Shown here one piece after another: positions 36,741 to 46,346 of a stretch of 64,000 bases of DNA (its first letter is position 1; each line of letters begins with the position of its first letter). The DNA comes from Taenia hydatigena (taxonomy: Eukaryota > Platyhelminthes > Cestoda > Cyclophyllidea > Taeniidae). The position numbers and the translations under genes are program-made. Below the pieces are notes generated by a model, which saw nothing but the letters and a program-made list of their open reading frames with translations, made no database searches and was not told the origin of the DNA. The stretch lies in assembly GCA_036345935.2 (NCBI GenBank), contig JADWOT020000001.1, positions 2,283,258 through 2,347,257 on the forward strand. The letters run 5' to 3'.

Positions 36741-36958
36741 CTTCACTGCTCTCTTCGATTCGCCCCCACTGGATTCGCACTTTGGATTTCCCATTTCAAT
36801 GACGTTGCAGGCATCAAATTGGCTTGATGTGACCCTTATAACTGACTGGCCAATATAAGTCTACTGCTAACCCATCAGCCCTCCGCCATTGATTTTATGG
36901 GTTCTCGCACAAAATCAAAAGTCTGTTAGCTCTCATAGCATCTCCCAACCACACGCCT
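36741..36958 (+). repeat. Fragment of block B joined to A''
   Basis: About 218 bp matching 25245-25465 of block B in direct orientation, ending at CACACGCCT. It bridges A'' to the acidic-gene cluster that follows. The junction falls inside open frames on the minus strand in both parents, making a hybrid frame (36594-36794 minus). Confidence 0.88.
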
Positions 36959-37054
36959 TTTCTTCACATTCCATGCACCATTGCATGGGGCCAAATCAAC
37001 GGTCATTAAAGTTCACTGGTGTTTCGTCGACCGGAGTAATCTGCTCTCCCCAAT

Positions 37055-37083
37055 GGTCAAGGCCTCCACCACCTATGTATAAG
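37055..37083 (+). promoter_or_regulatory. Core promoter of acidic gene at 37123
   Basis: GGTCAAGGCC (37055-37064) and TATGTATAAG (37074-37083), followed 40 bp later by ATG. Homology to the 40749 promoter extends at least 55 bp further upstream, including AAAGTTCACT/AAAGGTCCACT and a GTCGACCGGAGTAA/ATCAATTGGAATAA block. Confidence 0.65.
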
Positions 37084-37122
37084 ATTGAAGAATAAACAAT
37101 ACCTTCCATAGAAAGCGTGAGA

Positions 37123-38112
37123 ATGAAGAGTTTGCACTTGCTTTGCTGTTTCACTCTCGACGTGGTGGATTGTACCTTATGGGCCGACGCTAGGCACAGT
37201 GAACCCCGCAAAGAAGTGGACGACCCGCTACATGACTTCCAAAATTCACGTTTGGAGAAGTCGGTGCAAGAACAACGTGAGCCACCATTTAGCACTAATG
37301 AAATCAACTTAGATATGGCGGAAGATGAAGGTATTCACAAGGACATGGTGTGTTTTATCAAGGATAGTGATAAGGAAGGGGAGATGAGAACGGAAGAATG
37401 CAAAATAGAGGGAGAGAGGGAGGGTGAATATAACGAAGAAGGAAAGCAGAGGGACAGAAATAAAGACAATTCCTACAGCAGAGATAAAGACGAAGAAAAG
37501 GGAGATGGATAGAGTGAAGAAGAAGAAGAAGAAGAAGAAGAAGAAGAAGAAGATTTGGATACATCCATGCATGAATATGGGTCATCGTGGTCAGGGGATC
37601 ATGGTGATAAATATGCTGGCGGGATCACCAGATATGGAAACGGGGACGAAGAGAAGATGGAGGACGATGGAGACCATGAGGAGTGGGAAGAGGACGCGAA
37701 TGATGAGGATGGGGAGGAGGACGATGATTGGGAGGAGGAAGATGATGAGTGGGAGGATGAAGAAGAAGAAGAAGAAGAAGAAGAAGAGGAAGCAAAAGAA
37801 GAAGACTTGGACGTATCCACACCTGGATATGGATCGTTGTGGACAGAGCAGTTTGACGATAGATTTCTTAAGAGGAACGGTGATTATGGGTATCAGGGCC
37901 ACGAGGGAGGTTCATTTGACGGTCACGAGTCAATTCCCGCTGTGCGGAGTGATGATGGTGATGAAATGCTGGGAGGTAATCTCCATCAGGGATGCATAAG
38001 GGGAGAGGACGGTGTATGCAGAAGACGCGACATATCTTCCGCGAAATTTGGCCAACGGGCGATAGACATCTCCTCCTATCGTGGACCTGCTTATCAGGCT
38101 TCATCTGACTGA
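37123..38112 (+). CDS. Secreted highly acidic protein gene with an in-frame TAG
   Basis: 330 codons in one frame from ATG 37123 to TGA 38110-38112, interrupted only by TAG at 37510-37512 (codon 130). The signal peptide (MKSLHLLCCFTLDVVDC) resembles those of the other family members and ends near ADAR. Next come a charged Glu/Lys/Arg region, the TAG, then 12 GAA codons. After those come two acidic modules, each starting EEDLD(T/V)S and containing a GYGS or EYGSSW box and long Glu/Asp runs, then a Gly/His/Asp-rich C-terminus with a Cys pair. Continuation of the same composition in the same frame after the stop argues for a recent nonsense mutation, read-through or polymorphism rather than two genes. 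AATAAA lies about 170 bp after the stop (near 38282). Confidence 0.6.
37516..37551 (+). repeat. (GAA)12 tract in acidic gene
   Basis: Twelve GAA codons directly after the in-frame TAG and one Ser codon. A second, interrupted GAA/GAG tract lies at about 37757-37803. Both are slippage-prone and keep the reading frame here. Confidence 0.85.
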
Positions 38113-38281
38113 GTGTTTGGGCGTGCAATTTCCCCTCTGTTGAGACCAGTATCTTGATGTTAACCACCCCCTGATCAGGTTCTTTCTGCGATTTTGAAAG
38201 AAGTCTACTAATTTCGTTCAAATACAACTTATTAACAGAAGGAGGTGTTTTGTTTTCTGCTAAGAGTTTGAGTACCACCTG

Positions 38282-38287
38282 AATAAA
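38282..38287 (+). terminator. Polyadenylation signal AATAAA
   Basis: AATAAA in CTGAATAAAGTAAG about 170 bp downstream of the stop at 38110. Plausible 3' end of the 37123 gene. Confidence 0.35.
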
Positions 38288-38379
38288 GTAAGAAACGTGG
38301 AGTTCCGGTAGGCATTTCCAAGGGTTAGGAGGTACTGGTCAGAGTCACGGCAACGTTAGGACCGTTACTTTTTGAAGAT

Positions 38380-38560
38380 CAGCATCCATTCATCTACGCA
38401 TTCCTACATTCATTCCGTGCTTATTCATTCCGCAACAATCCATCCCTATCCACCCTATTTCTATCCATCCACCCATCCCTCCATCCATCCGTCCCTCCCT
38501 ACATACATCCATCCTGCAATCCATTCACTCACCTACCACCCATTCATTTATCCATCCTGA
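38380..38560. repeat. CATC-rich simple repeat upstream of the 38837 gene
   Basis: Degenerate CATCC/CATTC units about 230-410 bp upstream of the TATA box, as at other family members. Confidence 0.7.
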
Positions 38561-38769
38561 TTCCCTCAAATGCCAGCCCGTTCGTTTTGTACCCATCTAG
38601 ATGCATATGCACTCGTCCCTTCATTAAAGCCTTGACCCACTTCTCTATTCATGGGCATGCTCTGTGCTCAAACCTGTTACTTTCGTAAGGACTTTTGAAC
38701 TCTTTCATATCACCACCCCACAAGTCATCTGATGCAACACTAATAGGCAGAAAATCTGTTCCAACAGGC

Positions 38770-38796
38770 GATCGAGGCCTCTCTCACCTACATAAG
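38770..38796 (+). promoter_or_regulatory. Core promoter of acidic gene at 38837
   Basis: A diverged box GATCGAGGCC (38770-38779) and TACATAAG (38789-38796) align with the 37055-37083 promoter, including the preceding AATCTGTTCC. The distance from the TATA start to the ATG is 48 bp. Confidence 0.55.
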
Positions 38797-38836
38797 CTGC
38801 GGAGAGATGTGGTCTCCCTCTAGCAAAAGTCCAAGC

Positions 38837-40284
38837 ATGAGGAGTAAGCACTGCGTCCTCACTCTCTTTATCGCCTTCTTTGCTGTTTGTGGAGTCGCCA
38901 AACCTCCTGGACACCATGAGGAAGTTGATGGCAACCCACACAAATCAGAGCATTCAAGATTGAAGCTGTCCTGTCCAGTGAAATTTGGCGACTATATCAT
39001 TAACGGAAGTAACTGTGAAGTGGATTGTTGTGGAATTATTGCCAAGGGAGTGGTAGGTTGCAGAGGTGGTGGCAACTGTGATGGTGAGAAAGGCTTGGAA
39101 GGATTCCGTGATGATGGATGCATCGGTGCTGGGAATAGAGGAGACGAGTGGACTGTGGATGTGGAAGGAGGGAGAAAAGCAGAGAAAGGAGTGGGTGTTA
39201 GTGAAGAGGGAGAAGGAGAAGAGGAAGACAAAGTTAGCTGTAGATCTGCACGTGCTGAACACGTTCCTAGTGACAAGAATCGCTACGAAAAATTAAAAAA
39301 TGTATGTGGTGAAAAAAAAGAGAATTACTTCGACGGACATGGAGATAATAAGAAAGAGAAGGGAAATGGTCTCAGTAAAAGTAAAGACGCCAAAAATTTT
39401 GAAAACGGAAATGAATTAGAGGAGGAGGGTGAAGGAAATGGACAGAAAGGGACAATGTGCACGAAGGACGCTTTGGCATAGAAGACGCAGACGGAAAATA
39501 CGAAGGAGAGAAAAGTGGACGTGAAAGTGACGAGAGGAATGAAAGACACTTTTGTATAGAAGACGTCGACTAAGAAGGCGATGACGAGGGAGACGGACGT
39601 AAGGGTGACGAGAGGAATGAAGGACAACTTCGTATAGAAGACTTCGACGAAGAATTTGAAGACGAAAGGGATAAACGTGAAGATGACGAGAGGAACGATG
39701 AATGGCTTGGTATCGAAGACGTCGACGAAGAAAGTGAAATCGAGGGAGACGGACGAGAAGGTGACGAGAGGAATGAAAGATATCTTCGTGTTGAAGGCTT
39801 CGACGAAGAAATCGAAGTCGAGGGAGATGGACGCGATGATTTCGTCAGGAACGAAAGGCGACTAGGTATCAATTACATCGACGAGGTTATCGATGACAAA
39901 AATGAACGCGAAAATGTCGTGCGGGATGAAAGTGTAGACAATCAAATCGAAAGCATGATTAATGGACATGAAGTTGCTGACATGCTCGTTGTACAACTTG
40001 GTAGGGAAGACGTCGACGACAAAATAGTAGACAGAGGAATTGGACCCGAAAGTGGAATTAGGAGCAGACGGAGCATTGTTATGGGAGACGTTGATGTTGA
40101 CGACGATTTTGCGAAGCACACCCAGGTGAATGGATTGTGGAGGTCAGGTTTGTCAGATGAAAAGTGGGACAGTGTGGTGAGATCGTTGTCTGACTACCCG
40201 TCCTCTGTATCACCGACTTGTTCCACTCCTCCCCATCTACTTCTGTCAGCAACCTGCTACTTACTGCTGAGTAAAAGAATTTGA
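38837..40284 (+). pseudogene. Secreted acidic protein gene with tandem 26-residue repeats, frame broken
   Basis: From ATG 38837 (signal peptide core VLTLFIAFFAVCGVA) an open frame of 214 codons runs to TAG 39479-39481. It encodes a short Cys-containing N-terminal segment (residues about 40-65, with CPVKFGDY and CEVDCCG) and then Gly/Glu/Lys-rich sequence. From about 39433 the adjacent frame (one base earlier) takes over as a strongly acidic protein of 26-residue repeats. It runs to 40284 with a single internal TAA at 39571-39573, where the other repeats have GAA. So one indel plus one nonsense change separate this from a single frame of about 480 codons. An intron is an alternative to the indel, but I see no convincing donor and acceptor. 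An in-frame ATG at 38807 exists, but the one at 38837 fits the TATA spacing. Confidence 0.55.
39451..39918 (+). repeat. 78-bp coding tandem repeat, six units
   Basis: Units start at 39451, 39529, 39607, 39685, 39763 and 39841 with an exact 78-bp period; the last is slightly shortened. Each encodes a variant of DERNER-x3-(I/V)ED-x-DEE-x-E-x-EGDGREG. The repeat is open in the frame offset from the signal-peptide frame, and codon-level conservation is strongest in that acidic frame. Confidence 0.85.
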
Positions 40285-40489
40285 CATAACAAACTCTATC
40301 ACATCGGAGTAAGTTGATTTGCCATAAAGTACCGCCTTGATGTAATCTGAAAAGCAAAGGAATTGCTTTGTTTTAGGTCTGCCTAAGCGTTTAGTGGTGT
40401 GGGTAAATTCACAACGTCGTTGGACATCTGGATTCGTGACAACCTGAATGTCTTTTCCTCCTTCACATCTATGTACCCATTTACCCCTT

Positions 40490-40590
40490 ATTCATCCATT
40501 CTTTCGTTTACCCATCCACCCGTCCTTCATTCCATCCATCCATCCATCCATCCATCCATCCATCCATCCATTTGTCCATCCATTCATCCT
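40490..40590. repeat. (CATC)n tract upstream of the decayed acidic gene
   Basis: Includes a clean run of CATC units at about 40525-40570, followed by a CCT tract. Confidence 0.85.
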
Positions 40591-40748
40591 CCTCCTCCTC
40601 CTCCTCTTCATGCACTTTTGTGGCCATGAATACATTTCCCTTGCTCTAATATTTTCCTTTTTCATATTTGCCACTGCGCGTGATGGAGAGCATCACCCTT
40701 AAAGGTCCACTAATGTTCCATCAATTGGAATAACCTTATCTCACCATC

Positions 40749-41151
40749 GGTCAAGGCCTTTTATTCCTGCAAATGTTGCAAAGGAATGTAGCCTCGGTTC
40801 GATAGAAGGGTAAAACTGGGGCTCGCACACATCTTATTCATTCATTCCCTTTGTGGTCCGTGTTGCCGTCTTTGGCTGACTTTAGGTCCAATGGGTACGG
40901 GAACGAGGCAGACAGCTCCTTGCACACCATTGCCAACATTGACTCAAAGGTGGAAGGTGATGGAAGCATTCGCAAGGACATCGTCTCTCATCTATCAAAG
41001 TAACTCTAAAGAGGGTAAAAACTTGAGCGATGGTTAAAACATGACGGTGGAGCCGAGGATGAAGAAGAAGATGATGGGAATGGGGTAAATCTCGATGATT
41101 GCGATGAGGACAACGATGACGGGTACTATGAAAAAACAAGAGAGTGAAGAA

Positions 41152-41182
<31 letters not shown>

Positions 41183-41690
41183 GAGAAGGAGAAGGCGACG
41201 GGTACTATGACGAAGACAATGCATTATGTGAGGCTATAAAAGAGCGTGTCAACAAGGACATAGAAGGCGGCGATGACAATGGCTAGGGTTATGCTAAAGA
41301 ACACAACGCGGAGAACAATGAGGATGGAAATGAGCATGTTGGAGACGGAGTGCAAGAGGAACACGAAGAGGGTGACGAGGACGAAGGAGAGGATAGTGGA
41401 TTTAGGCATGATGTGTACCACGGTGCAGGGAACGCAGGGCATGACGAAGACTCCGATAAATGCGAGCACGCACAGGACTGAATGCATAGTGATTCGAATT
41501 GAAACAAAAGTACACCGATATGCTGAAAACAACTAAGAAGATGAGGAGGCCAACGAGGATGACAGATAGGGGTGGAACAAAGACGAAGCGCACAATGGTC
41601 ACGCGGATGGAGAAAACGTGGAGGAGGATGAATGAGAGCATAATGAAGGCAGAGCAGGCACGAAGTGTGGAGGACGAATAAAGTAGCTAC
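40749..41690 (+). pseudogene. Decayed acidic family gene
   Basis: GGTCAAGGCC at 40749-40758 and about 55 bp upstream align with the promoter at 37055, but the TATA box is missing. Downstream, the stretch around 40950-41005 translates to a segment like VEGDGSIRKDIVSHLSK, clearly similar to AEDEGIHKDMVCFIKD of the 37123 protein, then hits a stop. Further on, acidic fragments with DGYY boxes and a GAA tract (41141-41185) continue across frame changes. One is separated by an in-frame TAG at 41284-41286 and is followed by an acidic stretch to about 41481. More acidic codons then occur with TAA, TAG and TGA stops up to about 41682. The signal peptide is not recoverable. A dead paralogue. Confidence 0.7.
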
Positions 41691-41837
41691 GCACACCTTA
41701 ACCAAGGATAGGTTGTGGATCGTGTCATCAGGCGAACTGTCAGCTATACCACCCTTTGCTTCCGCTCACTTTCACCAAATTCAATTTGAAGTCAGGGAGT
41801 CGGTGGTTTTCCTTCCGAAATTAACAAAGTCAAGTCA

Positions 41838-42243
41838 ATGTTGTGGCAGATGTGTGGAGGGTCAACCAAGTTGCCTTGGTGTCCAGTTGGTCTGGCATTA
41901 GCACACGGCAAATACAGCGGCAAAAAGGACGGATATGAGGTGCTATTTCTGTGTCAATTTCCCACTTCTGAAGTTGACGATTGCATTATTTTAGAGATAA
42001 ACATTTGTAGTGGAAGAACGGACATAAATGGTACCACTGGAAGTGGAGTGAGTGAAATGCATTTGCATGGGTGGGGATCAGATGACCCACGAAGAGGCGG
42101 AAGACTATCCACTTATCGCCTACACAATTGACTTGATAGATGACAAGCTGCATGGGGTACATGTCTGCCTAGAAGCCGCTGTGGACGATCGACAATTGCG
42201 CGAGAATGACGACATGAAGGAAGGACGCGTGAGGAAGACGTAG
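41838..42243 (+). other. Unassigned overlapping ORFs after the acidic gene cluster
   Basis: Two overlapping frames (41838-42131 and 42052-42243), with Cys and an acidic C-terminal part in the second, look like pieces of one frame broken by an indel. They could be the remains of another family member, but no promoter box or signal peptide was found upstream. Confidence 0.2.
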
Positions 42244-42934
42244 AGGACGATGCACAGGAATTGAGGCAATCTCATGCCAGACCATGTTAACAGGAGTGCT
42301 TAAGTAAAGGGATAGTGTGTGGATTTCCTCGATGGTTAGCTGCTCACTGCATCATTAATTTGTCCATTCAACTTTCGTCATTTTTATCAGTTGTCTAGTA
42401 GTAGACAAATTATCATAACCCAGTCATCATGAAGGGATCATAAGTGTCCTTATTCATGGAAAAGAGAAGATGCGAAGAAAGGGATGTTTCCCCACACGAG
42501 GAACTCTAAGCCACCTCCTTTTACTCCATTTTTCGGCTAATTTGTTCTGACAAGAAATCATTCAAGTGCTTACCATTGCTGCTTCTATTGTCTCCAGGGC
42601 TTCAATGCGCGCGTGCCCTTAGTCATCGTTGTCTTCGCCACGCCTGCATCCAGTTTCCTCTGCGTCTTCTGTAAGCACGCATGTTTCCTCTCCGTCATGG
42701 TCTTCGTGTTAGTGTCCACATTCTCCACGTCTGCTTCCTTAACTTCGGCGTCACTATTGATGTCAACAATATGTGGAGTGTCATCCGCCTATCCGCGGTG
42801 TCTAGTAGGTCCGATGTTATTACGAATGGCGCATGAGACGGCAAAGAGAGGACGGAAGTGGCAACACCACTAATACTGTCCACCCTTTCATGAGGGAGGA
42901 TTTTTGTCGGTGAAGTGGTTTTGATTGATGGTGG

Positions 42935-43065
42935 TGAAACAAAATTGGAGAAATATTATTGGTCAATAATCTAGTCACAGAGAATTAATGTGCAGATAAA
43001 AGGAAAAAACTAATCGTATGCGAGATCCTATGAATAGATGAAATGCATCAATTCATCCACTTCTA
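42935..43065 (+). repeat. Short duplicated segment, paired with 6670-6800
   Basis: Direct, moderately diverged copy of the segment next to block A, ending at ATTCATCCACT. Confidence 0.75.
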
Positions 43066-43069
43066 TCCT

Positions 43070-45985
43070 TCTTTCTACGTGCTATTACACTGCACTGATT
43101 AACCAAATTTCTCTAGCTATTCATCATTCACGGCAATCGTCGTGACTTTTCCCCCAAGTGAAGTAAAAATCCAAACTGCTGCTGCAATTACTGCTTGTGC
43201 TACCACCGGACTTGCTGGATACCGCGGACAGGCAGGTGATCCACCACAACATCTATGAAAGAATTGGTTCCATGGTGAAACATGGCGCGGATATTCCGAC
43301 GGCTTCTGTCAGTTATACCGATGCTAATAACATTGAAGCTAAGAAAAAAGACTAGTTATTTCGATGCCGTTCATCTAGCTAGTTTCCAGCCCACACCTAT
43401 CCACCTATCTATCCCTCCTGTATCCATTTACGCGCTCACTCCGGAGACAGATTTCTGCACATCTGAGGCCATATTCTAGCGGAAAGGCAAGCTTGAATTT
43501 AAGGGCTCCATCTGCTATCACTTTCAACATCTTTTCCACCTATCTATTTCAGGGCAGTCTGCGAAGCAAGTTTCACTTGACAACAGCCCCACAGTAGACA
43601 TCGGTGAAAACATGGCGGTTCTACTCACCATGCACGTAGGGCTGAGGCAAGGAAGGAGACCGCAAATTCGGTGAAGGCGATAGACAAACCAAATCATGAC
43701 CCATTTTGGTAGTCATGTGTCGCACCCAATCAGCGCAAAATTTCTTGCAAACGGTCTCAATTACTGACATGTCAAAGCATCCTTCAGATCAGGGCTTCTC
43801 TATCCTCGACTGAGGAGTCGATGACTTCCTCATCTGGCTGAGGATTTTGCGAGGGAACCTTCCTCCACCACAGTTCATTCTGTAAACGACGTGGAATCGA
43901 AGTAGAGTTTGATGACATAGCGCTCCTCATCAGGCAGTCGACTGTGACGAGAGAAAGCATAAGAGAGTAGGTGCTTGTTTCAACTCACAACTCATTTACT
44001 CGGGTTTCACAACTTTCCATTGCCACCTCAGATTTGAGCATCAGATCTTTGATTTAACACCGTGCCTTTATGGAACAGGAGGAATTGCTGCCGGTGGAGG
44101 CATCAGCACATCAATGATGACGTCTATTTTAGGATTGTGGGCCTACTTCTGCCAGTTTTTTGTTCTTACTTTCTGACATTTTTTTTCTGTCGACATCTTC
44201 GACGCGTCTGCATTCACCCTTGCTATTGAATTAAGGATGCCTTTGGTGTTTTGAGTTGTTTGTCGATTTTTCGGTCTAAATAAAACAGATCAGAGGACCA
44301 GTAGTCGCCTTCAAATCAACACTTGAATGCGCACTCACCAGTTAACGCGGTGAAGAGGTAAGTCCGTACCAATGTCGCATCTCGACTCGGAGGGGGATAA
44401 TAACACATTATTAGCCTGCGACAGATGACCGACAAGTGGTATCTCCTATGTGTGCATGGAAGGAGTGTGAGGAACACCTCCTTTCTGGCCGTAAGTTGGA
44501 GATGGTGGATGGCAGACATTTCAGAAGCATTGACACACAGCGACACTTCATGTATCGTTCTTTCATGCAACTTGAATTCTAACGTACAATTTTTTCTGTT
44601 ACTTTGCCAAATTTTGCGCTCATTATGGTCTGACTGAATCTCCTCCCAGCACACTTAACAGCCTGTTTATGAGTCATGGGAGAGGTTAATTAGGACACCA
44701 TGCATCAAGACTGCTGACGGCAAGGACAGTGGTGGCAGAGGAGACTTGAGTATCATCAAGGTTTCGCCTAAGGTCGAAGACTTTAACCAGACTTAGCAAG
44801 GTAGCTTGTTGTCCAAAATCACAGCGAAACCCCTGTACGATAAAATTTTCCATAGGGAAACATGATCTAAGCAGATTGATAGGACGCTCCCCCTCGGAGT
44901 GATCTAAAAAGGGCTTTATGCAAATTTGCGAATATTACGAGCCTCTCAACGCCACGAACCAGGTTCTGATATTCCATTTCTCTTCTTCATTTACATATGT
45001 TAGCAGAATGCAAAGAAGGCGTGTGAGGAAGCAAAAACTCGCCATAGTATCAAATTTGGACTTTACTGTACTTTCTGATTACTAAAGTAATCACTACGTC
45101 AAATAGCTCACCATCTATACCACTCTCATTAATGTACCACAAGAAACAGTTAATCAAGAACATCTTTGAATTACACAAATGTTAGAGAACTGAATGTCAG
45201 CAAATCACACGAGTAAAATCCTTGGTAACACCAGAGGTATTCATAAGCTTCGAATTCTCTTCACCTATCCACACGATGTTACCAGATTCTGCCGTAAATT
45301 CTTAAGAAAATGCCTTTTTTATTAGTGGGATAAGATCAGAAACTGAGACAAAGGCAATAAATCTCAAAGAAGCTTTCCAGTTTATCAAATGCATTTGCGA
45401 TACACTTGTCCTTTTGAGTGCTACCTTTTTACCCGGCATAACCGAAACACACTCTAGAGTTGAGTCCTAGCAACATCAAAGTCGAAGTCCATCAGTATAG
45501 CTAAACTAACATTGACTCAATAATTAAGACATTTATATTTACCTACGGCTTCTAAACACCTTCAGTTTAGTAAGTTATAAAATAAATGCTATCAGTTCGA
45601 ACCTACCTAAGACAAAATTCACAGTTGTTCATTAATATCTGCTACTTACGGAGCAATAATCAAGTACTCGAAGCAAACAATAAGGAAATAATTTTGAATC
45701 TCATCTACTGCAGCCAAGGGATTTCGCAAAGGGTTAATAACACATTTTCTTCGATCTGTGTGAGGCCAGTGAAATAATATTTCAGGGTTTTCAACTCTAG
45801 GCGGCACTGACATGTCTCACTGCTCTTCTAGGCACAATTTGTGAGGAGTTTTCAAACAGAGCTAAGTAACTAAACTCAAACCAAATACGCACCTTGGTTT
45901 TGTATTCCAGTATTTGAATTTTAAGTGTTCCTTAAAAAAGAAGTACCAAGGGTTAGTCTGCTAAATGCAGAAGCGATTTAAGCAG
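43070..45985. other. Interval with no assigned gene
   Basis: AT-richer single-copy DNA. The longest open frames (44316-44654 minus, 43282-43479 plus, 45586-45777 plus) have no signal peptide, recognisable domain or duplicated copy in the window. I see nothing I can support here. Confidence 0.6.
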
Positions 45986-45989
45986 TGAC

Positions 45990-46216
45990 TGTAATACTTA
46001 ATTCTTTAAATGCGCTTTGCAGGCCAGAGGCGGGAAAAAAATGTGAACCACATGACTGAGCAGCGTGGAGACTCGCTGGAGCGCGACACTTCCTTGGCCT
46101 GAACCCCCACATCCCGCCTAGCTGTGTAATTATCACCCTATATATTAAAGATGTTGAAATATACCCAGACTTCTACTAACAAGGGTGACCAGTAAAAAGA
46201 GAAGGAAACCTCCACA
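45990..46216 (+). repeat. 5' LTR of Gypsy element
   Basis: 227 bp, TGTAATACTT to CCTCCACA. It aligns along its length with the 3' LTR at 49981-50207 but shows many substitutions, so the insertion is not recent. It contains a TATATATTAAA element near 46138-46149 that may be the promoter. Confidence 0.93.
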
Positions 46217-46236
46217 CTGGTGGTAGCGTTGGCGGA
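46217..46236 (+). other. Putative primer-binding site
   Basis: CTGGTGGTAGCGTTGGCGG directly after the 5' LTR. TGG one base in is the expected complement of a tRNA 3' CCA, but the tRNA is not identified. A similar CGGTGGCAGCGG follows the left LTR of the small element at 50249. Confidence 0.5.
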
Positions 46237-46346
46237 TCTTCCCCATTTCAAGGAAGGAATGAATTTCGGAGATTGGATGAAAACCGTTGGGTTTAACATC
46301 CACTTGTACCCCCAGCGGCAGCGATCTCGACTAGTGCTGCGAGATT

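Noticed and set aside
37309..37902. Minus-strand poly-Phe, poly-Leu and poly-Ser frames
   Set aside because: Antisense of GAA/GAG tracts in the acidic gene.
44316..44654. 112-codon minus-strand frame
   Set aside because: No domain, signal, copy or splice context; comparable to chance frames in this region.
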